A program made the translations under genes and the position numbers. Of a DNA stretch of 64,000 nt, positions 1 to 7,755 are shown piece by piece. Position 1 is the first letter of the stretch. Every line of letters begins with the position of its first letter. A model generated the notes under the pieces. The model was not told the DNA's origin, did not search any database, and worked only from the letters and a program-made list of their open reading frames with translations. This stretch comes from Chitinophaga sp. E66 (lineage in GTDB: Bacteria; Bacteroidota; Bacteroidia; Chitinophagales; Chitinophagaceae). The stretch spans positions 558,001 to 622,000 of the forward strand of contig CP079103.1 of assembly GCA_019285755.1 (NCBI GenBank). Reading direction: 5' to 3'.

Positions 1-118
1 TTAAGTTGGTCAGTTGTGCATTCTCATGTTGTTCCTGCTTGTATATGTAAATCTACTCTTCTAATTTTATTTTCCAACTACCAAACTGATGGAATTCTTT
101 GCATTTTTTCAAATACCA

Positions 119-1013
119 TCAATCATCCTTTCTGATCCTGACCGGCGGCCGTTGGTAGTAACTCGCAAACACACGCGAAAAACCCGCCGCAGACTCATAT
201 CCCACCTCCCACGCTATTTCCTGCACCGGCAGGCCGGTCTGTTCCAGCAACTTTCGTGCCTTGTCGAGCCGCAGGTCCCGGATATAGTCGCACAGGTGCT
301 GATGGAACATCCTGTAATAACCACGCCGAAGCTGCGTGGGCTGGATGTCGAAACGCCTGGACAAATGCTGCAACGACAGCTTCTTATCGATGTTGTCCGC
401 AATGTACACCTTCACTTCGTTAAGCGTTTGGTAATCGCGGTGATACACGGCCATGTCTTCCGCACGATACCGGATCCCTGCATCATCGAGCGTCTGGAAC
501 AGCAGGTCGAGTAACCGCACCTGGCGCTTCAGGCGCCAGATATCTCCTTCAAACTCCCGCTGGTAGAGGTCATGAAGATGTTGCCTGGATTTTTGTTCTA
601 TCAGCAGGCCGGTCGTTTGCTCATGTGGGGCCGAGATGGATTCCTCGCTCACGAGCGACTGCATTGACGGAGAAAGGAACAGGAAGAGGAAATGGTGAGA
701 GCCTTCAGGAGTTCAACACTGTGGCCGGTAGCTTGCAGGCTGAGGATGTGATAACGGCCGGGTTCGATCTCCAGCGCCCCGCGGCCGCGGGTGTGCAGCA
801 ACAGGGTGCCTTCCATGTTGTAAAGCACCACGGTGGCAGTAGCGGCCAAACTGACCGAGAGCTTTTGCGGCTCTCTTTGAAGGGTCTTGTACAACCAGGC
901 CTGGAAATACTGGTCCGTAAAATACTGGGTAAGGATCTCGCCTCCTTCGTTACTGTTGTAATTGGCAATGGCCTCCTCGATTAGATTTTGGCGGTAGTTC
1001 GGGGGATCTGCAT
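119..1013 (-). CDS. AraC-family transcriptional regulator (frameshifted)
   Basis: The C-terminal half (119-664) carries a double helix-turn-helix AraC DNA-binding domain: the segment after 'VKVYIADNIDKKLSLQHL' and the second helix region 'QEIAWEVGYESAAGFSRVF' are typical. The N-terminal half reads on in another frame (649-894 and upstream to an ATG at 1013) and resembles the ligand/effector part of Chitinophagaceae AraC proteins. Two breaks are visible: one near 665-710 and one at a run of five C's near 1001-1005 just after the start codon. Start 1013 is inferred from continuity with the upstream reading and is not certain. Effector and targets are unknown; no self operator was recognised. 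The total of about 297 residues matches the family's usual length. Confidence 0.8.
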
Positions 1014-1622
1014 GGTAAAATCATAATTAGCGCCCTGCAGAATGCCCGCGGATGTCTTCATTGGCATGGATATATGGTTTTTCGTAATAGAATACGTGTC
1101 TGTGCGGTTGTGTGCAATGACAGGTCGGGGAGTGTTGGATGAAATCTTTACTGAGAACATACCGCAGCGGGAAAAGTTGTGTCGCTGCCCCGGATCGGGT
1201 ATGTCATTGGAGCGTCAGGTCTGATCGGTCGATTTAGCCCCGGAGCAACCCGGTTCTGCTGCGTAGTTATCTAAAATCAGGCGCCGGACAAGGTGATTGC
1301 GGTAGATTTATTCATTTTTGGCTGACGGTAGTATTCCTGCATTCGGTAGACTGTCATCCGCTTTTCAGTTTTCATTGGTGCGGAGCCGGGCGTGGCGCTG
1401 CCGGATGTATCTTGTAATGGCTATCCGTTCAATACAGAAAACCCTCGAAGCCGGAAGGCATTAGTTGCTACTCTATATTGACGGGCGAAACCCGTTTCCG
1501 TAAAAGAAACCAACCAGGACATACCGCAAAAAAGCAGCCATATGGGCATCCTTAGGGGTGCCCTTTTTTTCATGCGTTGATGATTGAAAATATTTATATT
1601 TATTGGCACAATCAGATGAACT
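1014..1622. other. 609-bp intergenic region with an orphan terminator
   Basis: No convincing coding region lies here; a 60-codon plus-strand ORF at 1042-1224 has no recognisable features. The stretch contains a good plus-strand terminator at 1544-1570 without a protein gene in front of it, and small hairpins such as GCC-GGAA-GGC near 1450. A short non-coding RNA ending at the terminator is possible but not demonstrated. Confidence 0.4.
1544..1570 (+). terminator. Rho-independent terminator
   Basis: An 8-bp stem GGGCATCC / GGGTGCCC (one G-T pair) with loop TTAG is followed by seven T's. No plus-strand protein gene precedes it, so it either ends a small RNA or insulates the downstream gene at 1623. 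Confidence 0.7.
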
Positions 1623-2214
1623 ATGAGATCCCTTACATTCTTATTCCAATGCCTCCTGCTGGCGCTTCCGGCACTGGCTTTTGCCCAGAAAATCGACGTT
1701 TCCTCCGGCAAGATCGATGCGCTGAAGGGCATCGACACGTTTCACATCATATATAAGTACGATAAATTAATGGTGGGGATTTAGGCAGAGAGTCGAATTA
1801 TATCCGCAAGAAGAAAGCGGATGCGGAGAAGAAGGCCCCGGCAGCGGGTACGCCTGGGAAGAAATGTGGATCGGCGACCGGTCGAAGTTCTACGAGCCCC
1901 AGTTCCTGGAATCCCTCCGGAAGTTCTCGGAGAAGGAGATCGGCAACCACCCGGGCGCCCGGTACCAGCTGGTGCTCAGTTCTACCTACATCGAACCCGG
2001 ACAGTCGGGTATCATCCGTAAAAGCGCCAAATTAAAGGGAACTATCACCGTGATCGATACCCAAAACCCTACCAAACCCCTGGTAAAGATCCAGATCGAC
2101 GAGGCGGCGGGTGAAAGCACGGTGGCGGATAACGGCTCCGGTCCCAGGATCGGGTCGGCATATGCGAAAGCAGGGAAGGAGCTGGGAAATTACCTGCACC
2201 AGCGGCTGGATTAG
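1623..2214 (+). CDS. Exported protein of unknown function (frameshifted)
   Basis: Begins with a clear signal peptide (MRSLTFLFQCLLLALPALAFAQ, cleavage after AFA-Q) and continues about 197 residues. A first shift lies near 1768-1785 (after 'KYDKLMVG') and a second near 1835-1850 before 'YAWEEMWIGDRSKFYEP'. The body reads as a single soluble periplasmic or surface domain with '...QLVLSSTYIEPGQSG' and ends in a helical 'GKELGNYLHQRLD'. It resembles small secreted proteins seen in Chitinophaga, but I do not recognise a family. It is followed by the convergent HxlR gene with no spacer (stop 2214; the HxlR stop begins at 2211), so the two genes overlap by about four bases at their ends. Confidence 0.65.
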
Positions 2215-2582
2215 TCTACCTTTTTCAGTTGGCGGCGGATGCGCTCCTTATGCTGGAAGCCCCACTTGCGGAGCGCGTCCACCACTTCGCCGAGGGTATT
2301 GCTGTAATCAGTGATGCAATATTCTACCAGCACGGGCGTGGTATCGTGAACGCGGCGGGTGACGAAGCCATTGAGCTCCAGTTCTTTCAGTTCATGAGAC
2401 AGGACCTTTGCGGCGATGCCCGGAACGGTTTTTTGCAATTCGTTAAAGCGCTTGTTGCCGGAGCTGAGGGCCACGATGATGGGGAGCTTCCATTTACCGT
2501 GTAATACGTACAATGCATCCTGCACAGCCGATAATGCCGTACAGGTTTCCCATTCTGCCGAAATAGTTTGTAACTTTAGCAT
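2211..2582 (-). CDS. HxlR-family winged-helix transcriptional regulator
   Basis: An intact 123-residue protein with the full HxlR pattern: an N-terminal cysteine (Cys14) before 'LHGKWKLPIIVALSSGNKRF', the recognition-helix region 'GIAAKVLSHELKEL' and the wing 'GFVTRRV...PVLVEYCITDYS'. Family members bind DNA as dimers, and several sense oxidants or electrophiles through the N-terminal Cys. It is divergent from the YceI gene, and the 137-bp gap holds two near-identical palindromes (2621-2634, 2639-2652), so it very likely represses itself and yceI. Full family length; start ATG 2582 fits the HxlR alignment. Confidence 0.92.
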   Translation of the reverse strand: MLKLQTISAEWETCTALSAVQDALYVLHGKWKLPIIVALSSGNKRFNELQKTVPGIAAKVLSHELKELELNGFVTRRVHDTTPVLVEYCITDYSNTLGEVVDALRKWGFQHKERIRRQLKKVD

Positions 2583-2620
2583 GCCCTGATCTTTTAACTA
2601 ACCTCGTAGTATCGTTTAAC

Positions 2621-2652
2621 TTACCTCAAAGTAACCGCTTACCTTTAGGTAA
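2621..2652. promoter_or_regulatory. Tandem palindromic operators, probable HxlR sites
   Basis: TTACCTTTAGGTAA (2639-2652) is a perfect 6-2-6 palindrome. TTACCTCAAAGTAA (2621-2634) is the same motif with one mismatched pair. Their centres are 18 bp apart. They sit in the divergent hxlR/yceI gap, so they are the natural binding sites of the HxlR protein (inference). Confidence 0.7.
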
Positions 2653-2680
2653 CTACTAACAAGTTGAAAGCAAATGTACA

Positions 2681-2688
2681 TAAGTTTG
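2681..2688 (+). promoter_or_regulatory. Bacteroidota -7 box TAAGTTTG for yceI
   Basis: TAAGTTTG matches TAnnTTTG exactly and lies 31 bp before the yceI ATG at 2720, directly downstream of the HxlR palindromes. A TTG at 2664-2666 could serve in the upstream element, although the spacing is short. Confidence 0.6.
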
Positions 2689-2719
2689 CAATCCTGTTAA
2701 TAACCAAACAGCACATCAT

Positions 2720-3290
2720 ATGAAAAAGTAATGAGCCTTCTGCTGGCGATGGCAGTATCCGTTGGCGCCTTTGCACAATCTACCTGGAAATCCGACGGCG
2801 CACACTCCCAACTGAAATTCGACGTTCAGCACCTTGGCCTCTCCACCGTATCTGGTTCTTTTACCAAATTTGAAGCCTCCGTTGTTGCCTCCAAAGCTGA
2901 TTTCAGCGACGGTCAGTTTACCCTCACCGCTGAAACCGGTTCTATCAACACCGGCATCGAGCAGCGCGACAACCACCTGAAATCCCCGATTTCTTCGACG
3001 CAGCCAACAACGCTACCCTCACTTTCAAGAGCACTTCCCTGAAAAGCGCAGGTAACGGCAAATACACCATCACCGGCGACCTCACCCTTCATGGCGTGAC
3101 CAAACCCGTGACCCTGGAGCTCTGGTACCGCGGCACCATCGAAAACCCGATGAGCAAGAAACCTACCGCAGGTTTTCGCGTAACCGGCAGCATCAAACGC
3201 AGCGATTTCGGTATCGGTACCAAATTCCCCGCCCAGATGCTGAGCGACGATATCGCCATCTTCGCGGACGGTGAATTCGTTAAACAATAA
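2720..3290 (+). CDS. YceI-family periplasmic protein (frameshifted)
   Basis: After a signal peptide (LLLAMAVSVGAFAQ) comes the YceI lipocalin-like barrel: 'WKSDGAHSQLKFDVQHLGLSTVSGSF', 'DNHLKSPDFFDAANNATLTFKS', 'ITGDLTLHGVTKPVTLE', 'GFRVTGSIKRSDFGIGTKFP'. YceI proteins bind isoprenoid-type lipids in the periplasm and are often stress-induced. Breaks: right after MKK at about 2729, and at a CCCC run at about 2985, where one extra C restores 'SPDFFDA'. About 190 residues, the family's normal size. It is transcribed divergently from the HxlR regulator and ends in a terminator, so it is a single-gene unit likely derepressed by the HxlR signal. Confidence 0.92.
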
Positions 3291-3317
3291 GGAATTAACA
3301 CCTTTAGGAAATAATTA

Positions 3318-3344
3318 AACCCGCCACCACGGCGGGTTTTCTTT
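3318..3344 (+). terminator. Rho-independent terminator of yceI
   Basis: AACCCGCC / GGCGGGTT stem (8 bp) with loop ACCAC, followed by TTCTTT, 27 bp after the yceI stop. Confidence 0.85.
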
Positions 3345-3390
3345 GTAAAATAAAACCCTACCAATCTGGTGGACTAATAGAAAATCTCCC

Positions 3391-3398
3391 TATATTTG
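3391..3398 (+). promoter_or_regulatory. Bacteroidota -7 box TATATTTG
   Basis: Exact TAnnTTTG match 42 bp before the ATG at 3441. No clear TTTG element about 20 bp upstream. Confidence 0.5.
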
Positions 3399-3440
3399 TA
3401 TTGTCATTTGAAATCAGCATCAAAAACCAACCTACATTTT

Positions 3441-4063
3441 ATGTACACCACCAACCGTTATGCAGATTTGCTCCCGCTCCGTTACGACGTAATTTCGACC
3501 CGTCCCAAAGACCGTACCCCATCCAGCCCGTATCTGAAGGTTCTACTTTACCGCTTTTCCATCTTCACCGCGAGGATTTCGTGGTTCCGTTCTCTTTCCT
3601 CGGAGCGGAAGGCGCCTATATCGTGGGCAGCGAGCTGCTGAACCAGCCGCTCGTGCTTGCCTTTTATTCGCGGTACTGGAACGGGTATGCTGAGCCGTTC
3701 CTGCAACAGTTGGAGGATTTATATGCTGATATTCAGGTGATGGGAGGGCAGTTGCTGGTAGTTTCCGGCGATCCGGTGGAAGATCTCCAGGCCCTCAGCG
3801 TGAAGTTCCCGCTGGCATACGATAAGGATTTCCGCATTGCGAAAAGCGCGGGCATCTATGCAGAAACCGACCCGCTTTGGGCACGGCTCTCCGGTTTTGA
3901 GGAAAACGCACCGCTGCCTGCGGTTTATGTGCTCGGGCAAAGCCAGCGCATCGCATGGGCGTTTACCGACCGGCTGTTCGACCAGCAGGTACCCCGCAGG
4001 GAGCTGCTTACTGCCGTATATTCCGCCGGTCAGGCCCAGGCGCTCAGCCGGGCGATTGCCTAA
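3441..4063 (+). CDS. Thioredoxin-fold (AhpC/TSA-like) protein lacking catalytic cysteines (frameshifted)
   Basis: About 207 residues. ATG 3441 (MYTTNRYADLL) joins by a one-base shift near 3470 to 'PAPLRRNFDPSQRP...'. The core strand 'LVLAFYSRYWNGYAEPFLQQL' and the following 'QLLVVSGDPVEDLQALSVKFPLAYDKDFRIAKSAGIY' are peroxiredoxin/redoxin-like. The position that normally holds the peroxidatic or CxxC cysteine (FYxxxWCPYC) reads YSRYWNGYAE, and no Cys occurs in the reconstructed protein. It therefore cannot act by the usual redox chemistry; a binding or structural role is inferred. It forms a single-gene unit with its own promoter box. Confidence 0.75.
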
Positions 4064-4068
4064 AATCT

Positions 4069-4541
4069 TTAGAGATAAGGTTTCATTTCATCTTCGATGT
4101 TCTTGCGGAGGTCCATCAGCCGGTGAGCATATTGCTCCATACTGCGCTCATGGTCCGTACGCGGCGTCCATTTAGGGACGGAAACCGTTTCGCCTTTCTC
4201 GTCTATGGCTGCGAAGACCATGATACAGTGGGTCGTTTTCACCTTTTCTTTCTGACGCGGATTGCCGGCATATACGTGGATGGAGATGTGCATGCTCGTA
4301 TTGCCGGTGTAGATGATGGAGGCGTCGATCTCTACGAGGTCGCCGATGGCGATGGGTTTGTAGAAGCGGATCCCTCCCACGTATACTGTCACGCAATATT
4401 GGCCGCTCCAGTTGGCGGCGCAGGTGAACCCGGCCTGGTCGATCCATTTCATTACCGAGCCTCCATGCACTTTACCCCGAAATTGACGTCTGAAGGTTCT
4501 GCCAGGAAGCGGAGGGTAACGGTATGTTGGGATGTATCCAT
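4069..4541 (-). CDS. Acyl-CoA thioesterase, hot-dog fold (frameshifted)
   Basis: Hot-dog domain with the catalytic-helix signature 'KVHGGSVMKWIDQAGFTCAANWSG', then 'VTVYVGGIRFYKPIAIGDLVEIDASIIYTGNTSMHI', as in YciA/BACH-type acyl-CoA thioesterases, which hydrolyse acyl-CoA to free acid and CoA in the cytosol. The native N-terminus is MDTSQHTVTLRFLAEPSDVNF from ATG 4541; a GGGG run near 4485 is one base short, and the insert restores 'NFRGKVHGG'. About 157 residues. The start lies 6 bp after the stop of the SNase gene, so the two share a transcript. C-terminal helices 'EQYAHRLMDLRKNIEDEM' are normal for the family. Confidence 0.88.
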
Positions 4542-4547
4542 ATATTA

Positions 4548-5030
4548 TTAATGTGCCAGTTGCTGTGAATTGCGGCGGTGCTGTTTCCGCCAGTTCCATG
4601 GAGCGATTGGGCTTTTGTCCGCCCATAATCCTTTCCCTTCTGTCTTCGCTTTTTCCTGCGCTTTAGCCAGTTCCGGGCTTTTGCTGAACTGGGTGTATTG
4701 CCAGGCGAATCCCGCGGCTACCATCCTGTAATTCAGGGATGTACCATCCGGCAGGTAGATCTCGGCCACGATACGGCCATATTGATCCTTGTCCTTCTTC
4801 TCCATTCTAACGGTTTTACCGAAACAAAGTTCGGACGCATACTGCCTGGCCTTTTCCCCGAAAGGCTGCCCCTTTTCCGGCGCATCCACCCCGAAAAGCC
4901 TGATTCTTATGGCCTTACCGTTCATCATCATTTCAATCGTATCGCCATCTTTTACAGATACGACTTTTCCAGTTTGTGCGCTGGTAGTACAGCCGGTAAA
5001 TATTAAAAAGAAAAGTAAAACAAATCGCAT
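4548..5030 (-). CDS. Secreted/lipoprotein staphylococcal nuclease-like thermonuclease
   Basis: An intact 160-residue protein. The signal sequence ends in a lipobox-like 'LIFTGC'. The SNase OB-fold follows: 'GKVVSVKDGDTIEM', 'IRIRLFGVDAPEKGQPFGEKAR' (the catalytic Arg and Asp/Glu region), 'DQYGRIVAEIYLPDGTSLN', 'VAAGFAWQY'. It cleaves DNA or RNA phosphodiester bonds with Ca2+. The lipobox Cys suggests anchoring to a membrane facing the periplasm or surface. First gene of a two-gene unit with the thioesterase; divergent from the GH88 operon, so the LacI-type palindrome at 5083-5094 sits in its upstream region as well. Confidence 0.92.
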   Translation of the reverse strand: MRFVLLFFLIFTGCTTSAQTGKVVSVKDGDTIEMMMNGKAIRIRLFGVDAPEKGQPFGEKARQYASELCFGKTVRMEKKDKDQYGRIVAEIYLPDGTSLNYRMVAAGFAWQYTQFSKSPELAKAQEKAKTEGKGLWADKSPIAPWNWRKQHRRNSQQLAH

Positions 5031-5082
5031 GACCGCAAGATCTAAAAAATCCTGGATAATCCGGATCGCTTATTATTTTTAA

Positions 5083-5094
5083 GCAAACGTTTGC
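5083..5094. promoter_or_regulatory. LacI-type palindromic operator GCAAACGTTTGC
   Basis: A perfect 12-bp palindrome with a central ACGT, typical of LacI/GalR-family sites. It lies 46 bp upstream of the GH88 ATG and 53 bp upstream of the divergent nuclease start. It differs from the 24627 operator, so it may belong to another LacI-type protein. Confidence 0.6.
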
Positions 5095-5139
5095 AGGATT
5101 TGCTTTTTTATCCACCGTCTCACCGTTAAATTAATATCC

Positions 5140-6328
5140 ATGACTTCCACCTTCGGAAAATGGGCGCTTGCATTGGCATTATTCCTCCCGGCAGCCACGC
5201 AGGCCCAGCAGCCTTCGAAAAGCGACATGCGCAGGCTCATCGACGACAACATGCAGTTTGCCGTTAAACAGTACCAGGTCCTGAAAGACAGCACCCCGGC
5301 AGATATGATGCCGCGCACTTTCCAGAAGGGCCGTTCCGTTACCTCCGACACAGAATGGTGGTGCAGCGGGTTTTATCCCGGAACGCTCTGGTACCTGTAT
5401 GAATACACCCAGGACCCCGCGGTGAAAGCCGAAGCGGAGCGCCGCCTGGCGATCCTCGAAAAGGAAAAGCGTTACACCGGCAACCACGACATAGGTTTCA
5501 TGATATACTGCTCTTTCGGCAATGCCTATCGCATCACCGGGGATAAAAATATAAAGACGTGATAGATACGGCGGCAGTTTACCAGATCACCCGCTACCGG
5601 CCTTCTATCCATTCTATCCAGTCCTGGAATAAAAGTAAGCGCCTCAACTGCCCGGTAATCATCGACAATATGATGAACCTGGAGCAGTTGCTCTGGGTAA
5701 CGCAACAAGGGGCGACAGGCGCTTCCGCGAGATCGCGCTCACCCATGCCAATACCACGCTGCAAAACCACTACCGCCCGGACCACAGTACTTTCCACATC
5801 GTGGACTACGACCTGGATAAAGGCGCCATCATCCAGAAAGTGAACGGCCAGGGCGCGCACGATACTTCGGCCTGGAGCCGCGGCCAGGCCTGGGGATTAT
5901 ATGGCTTCACGATGATGTACCGCTTCACCCGCGATGCTAAATACCTCGATCATGCCCGCGGTATCGCACAATTCATCCTGAATCATCCCAACCTGCCGGC
6001 AGACAAAATACCTTACTGGGATTACAATGCTCCGCAGATACCCACTTCCCGCGATGCTTCCGCCGGCGCCATCGCCGCTTCCGCATTGCTGGAGCTGGGA
6101 CAGTATGTAGGCAAGAAGGAAAAACAGCAATACGTTTCCGCCGCTTCCACCATGCTGCAATCGCTGGCATCGCCGGCTTACCGCGCCAACCTGGGCGAAA
6201 ACGGCGGCTTCATCCTAAAGAACAGCGTAGGCCATTTCCTGGCTAATTCAGAGGTGGATGTTCCCCTCACATATGCCGATTATTATTTCCTCGAAGGGTT
6301 ACTGCGATATAAAAAATGGTACTTGTAG
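5140..6328 (+). CDS. Glycoside hydrolase family 88, unsaturated glucuronyl hydrolase (frameshifted)
   Basis: Signal peptide (ALALALFLPAATQAQ) followed by an (alpha/alpha)6 barrel of about 396 residues in all. Typical GH88 segments: 'DTEWWCSGFYPGTLWYLYEYT', 'DIGFMIYCSFGNAYRITGDK', 'VIIDNMMNLEQLLW' (catalytic Asp region), 'AHDTSAWSRGQAWGLYGFTMMYRFT', 'IPTSRDASAGAIAASALLEL', ending 'YADYYFLEGLLRYKKWYL'. GH88 hydrates the 4,5-unsaturated uronic acid left by polysaccharide lyases. Breaks near 5556 (AAAAATATAAAG) and 5707 (AAGGGGCGAC). The DUF2264 gene begins 2 bp after its stop, so they are co-transcribed; an upstream LacI-type palindrome suggests sugar control. Confidence 0.93.
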
Positions 6329-6329
6329 G

Positions 6330-7577
6330 ATGGAGAGAAGGAATTTTTAAAGTGGACATCGATGCTTAGCGCCGCTGCCGCAATGCCCGCAGCAGCCATG
6401 GGGCTTCCTGCTGAAGCCCCGGTCCCCGCCCCGGCTTCCGACCGGGCATATTGGGTGGAATTGCTGGGGAAGATGGCGGCCCCGGTACTGGGTAACCTCA
6501 GTGCCGGCACGCTCCGTAAGAACTGGAATATGGAATATGCCCCAGGGTGGGGAGACCGCGAAAAGTCTTCCGCCTGGCTGGAAGCCTTCGGCCGCCTCAC
6601 AGCAGGGATTGCTCCTGGCTGGCGCTCCCGGACGATGATTCCCCGGAAGGAAAGCTACGCAGCACCCTCCGTGCCCAAATGCTCGTGAGCCTCGACAATT
6701 GCGTGGATCGGGGCATCCGGATTATATGAACTGGACCGAGGGCGGGCAGCCTATTGTAGACGCGGCCTTCCTGGTACATGGATTCATGCGCGCGCCGAAG
6801 ACACTCTGGGAGCCGCTTTCATTCACCACCAAGGTCCGGTTCGTTTTAGCATTGCAGCATTTCCGAAGGCTAGGGAACTTCAAGAACAACTGGACGCTCT
6901 TTGCTGGCATCATAGAGGCATTCCTTTGTTCTGTCGGCGAAAACTATAACAAAGCGCGTATCGATGAAGCGCTTGATAAAACCGCGTCCTGGTACAAAGG
7001 CGACAGTATGTACGGCGATGGTCCCGATTTTCATTTCGATTATTATAACGCATTCGTTATCCAGCCGATGTATGTGGATATCCTGAAGGTGATGGCCGCT
7101 AAAGACGAAGCTTATCGCAAGGCTTACGATGTGGCGCTGCGCAGGATGCAACGCTATGCTACGATCCTGGAACGGCAGATTTCGCCGGAAGGCACCTATC
7201 CGATCGTAGGCCGGTCCGCCACTTACCGCGCTGCGGTATTTCAGCCGCTCGCCCAGTTGGCCTGGACGGGTGAGTTGCCTGAAGAACTGTCGCCCGCGCA
7301 AGTACGTTGCGGTATGACGGCGGTGATGAAGCGGCAGTTCAATCATCCGGGCACGTTTGACCGGGATGGCTGGTTAACGCTGGGCGTCATCGGCCATCAG
7401 CCGGGCGTGGCGGATTATTATTCCAACTCCGGAAGCATGTACCTGGCTTCGGTAGCGCTGTTGCCGCTGGGGCTTCCCGCCGGCCATCCGTTCTGGTCAG
7501 CGCCTTTTGCCGATTGGACGATGCGGAAGGCCTGGAAAGGGGAAGATTTTCCCATCGATCACGCTATAGGATTTTAG
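6330..7577 (+). CDS. DUF2264 family protein, Tat-exported (frameshifted)
   Basis: ATG 6330 needs one extra G near 6340 to read MERREFLKWTSMLSAAAAM, a twin-arginine (RRxFLK) signal. The following 390 residues match DUF2264: 'WLEAFGRLTAGIAPWLAL', 'DYMNWTEGGQPIVDAAFLVHGFMRAPKTLW', 'FKNNWTLFAGIIEAFLC', 'YGDGPDFHFDYYNAFVIQPMYVDIL', 'YYSNSGSMYLASVALLPLGLP'. Family members are predicted alpha-barrel enzymes often adjacent to pectin or glycosaminoglycan utilisation genes. A further shift lies near 6620 and another near 6710. It is the second gene of the GH88 operon, so it likely acts on the same uronate-rich substrate in the periplasm. Confidence 0.88.
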
Positions 7578-7693
7578 TATCACGGATACGACTATCCGCA
7601 ACTTTTAATGGTTGAAATGTGTTATATTGTAGTTGGAACGGCGCGTGCCTTACCGCACCGTCGGTCCGCATTGTTTATTTAGTAGTAATGATG

Positions 7694-7735
7694 AAAAAAA
7701 CTAGGGCTGGTATTTTTATACCAGCCCCTTTTATT
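7694..7735. terminator. Bidirectional terminator between convergent genes
   Basis: GGGCTGGTAT / ATACCAGCCC (10-bp stem, loop TTTT, 7704-7727), followed by CTTTT on the plus side and by a T-run on the minus side (aaaaaaa at 7694-7700). It serves DUF2264 (+) and the gene ending at 7756 (-). Confidence 0.88.
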
Positions 7736-7755
7736 TGCCTGATTATCAGGATGGA

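Noticed and set aside
1-118. End of a minus-strand gene at the window edge
   Set aside because: Stops in all relevant frames and no recognisable protein; AT-rich spacer.
1042-1224. 60-codon plus-strand ORF
   Set aside because: No recognisable domain, no ribosome-binding context, composition like non-coding sequence.
1440-1470. Signal recognition particle RNA (GCCGGAAGGC hairpin)
   Set aside because: Only the tetraloop resembles SRP domain IV; the conserved asymmetric loop and flanks are missing.
3401-3440. Earlier start at 3401 for the thioredoxin-fold protein
   Set aside because: It overlaps the promoter box region; the ATG at 3441 in the neighbouring frame gives a family-like N-terminus after one indel.
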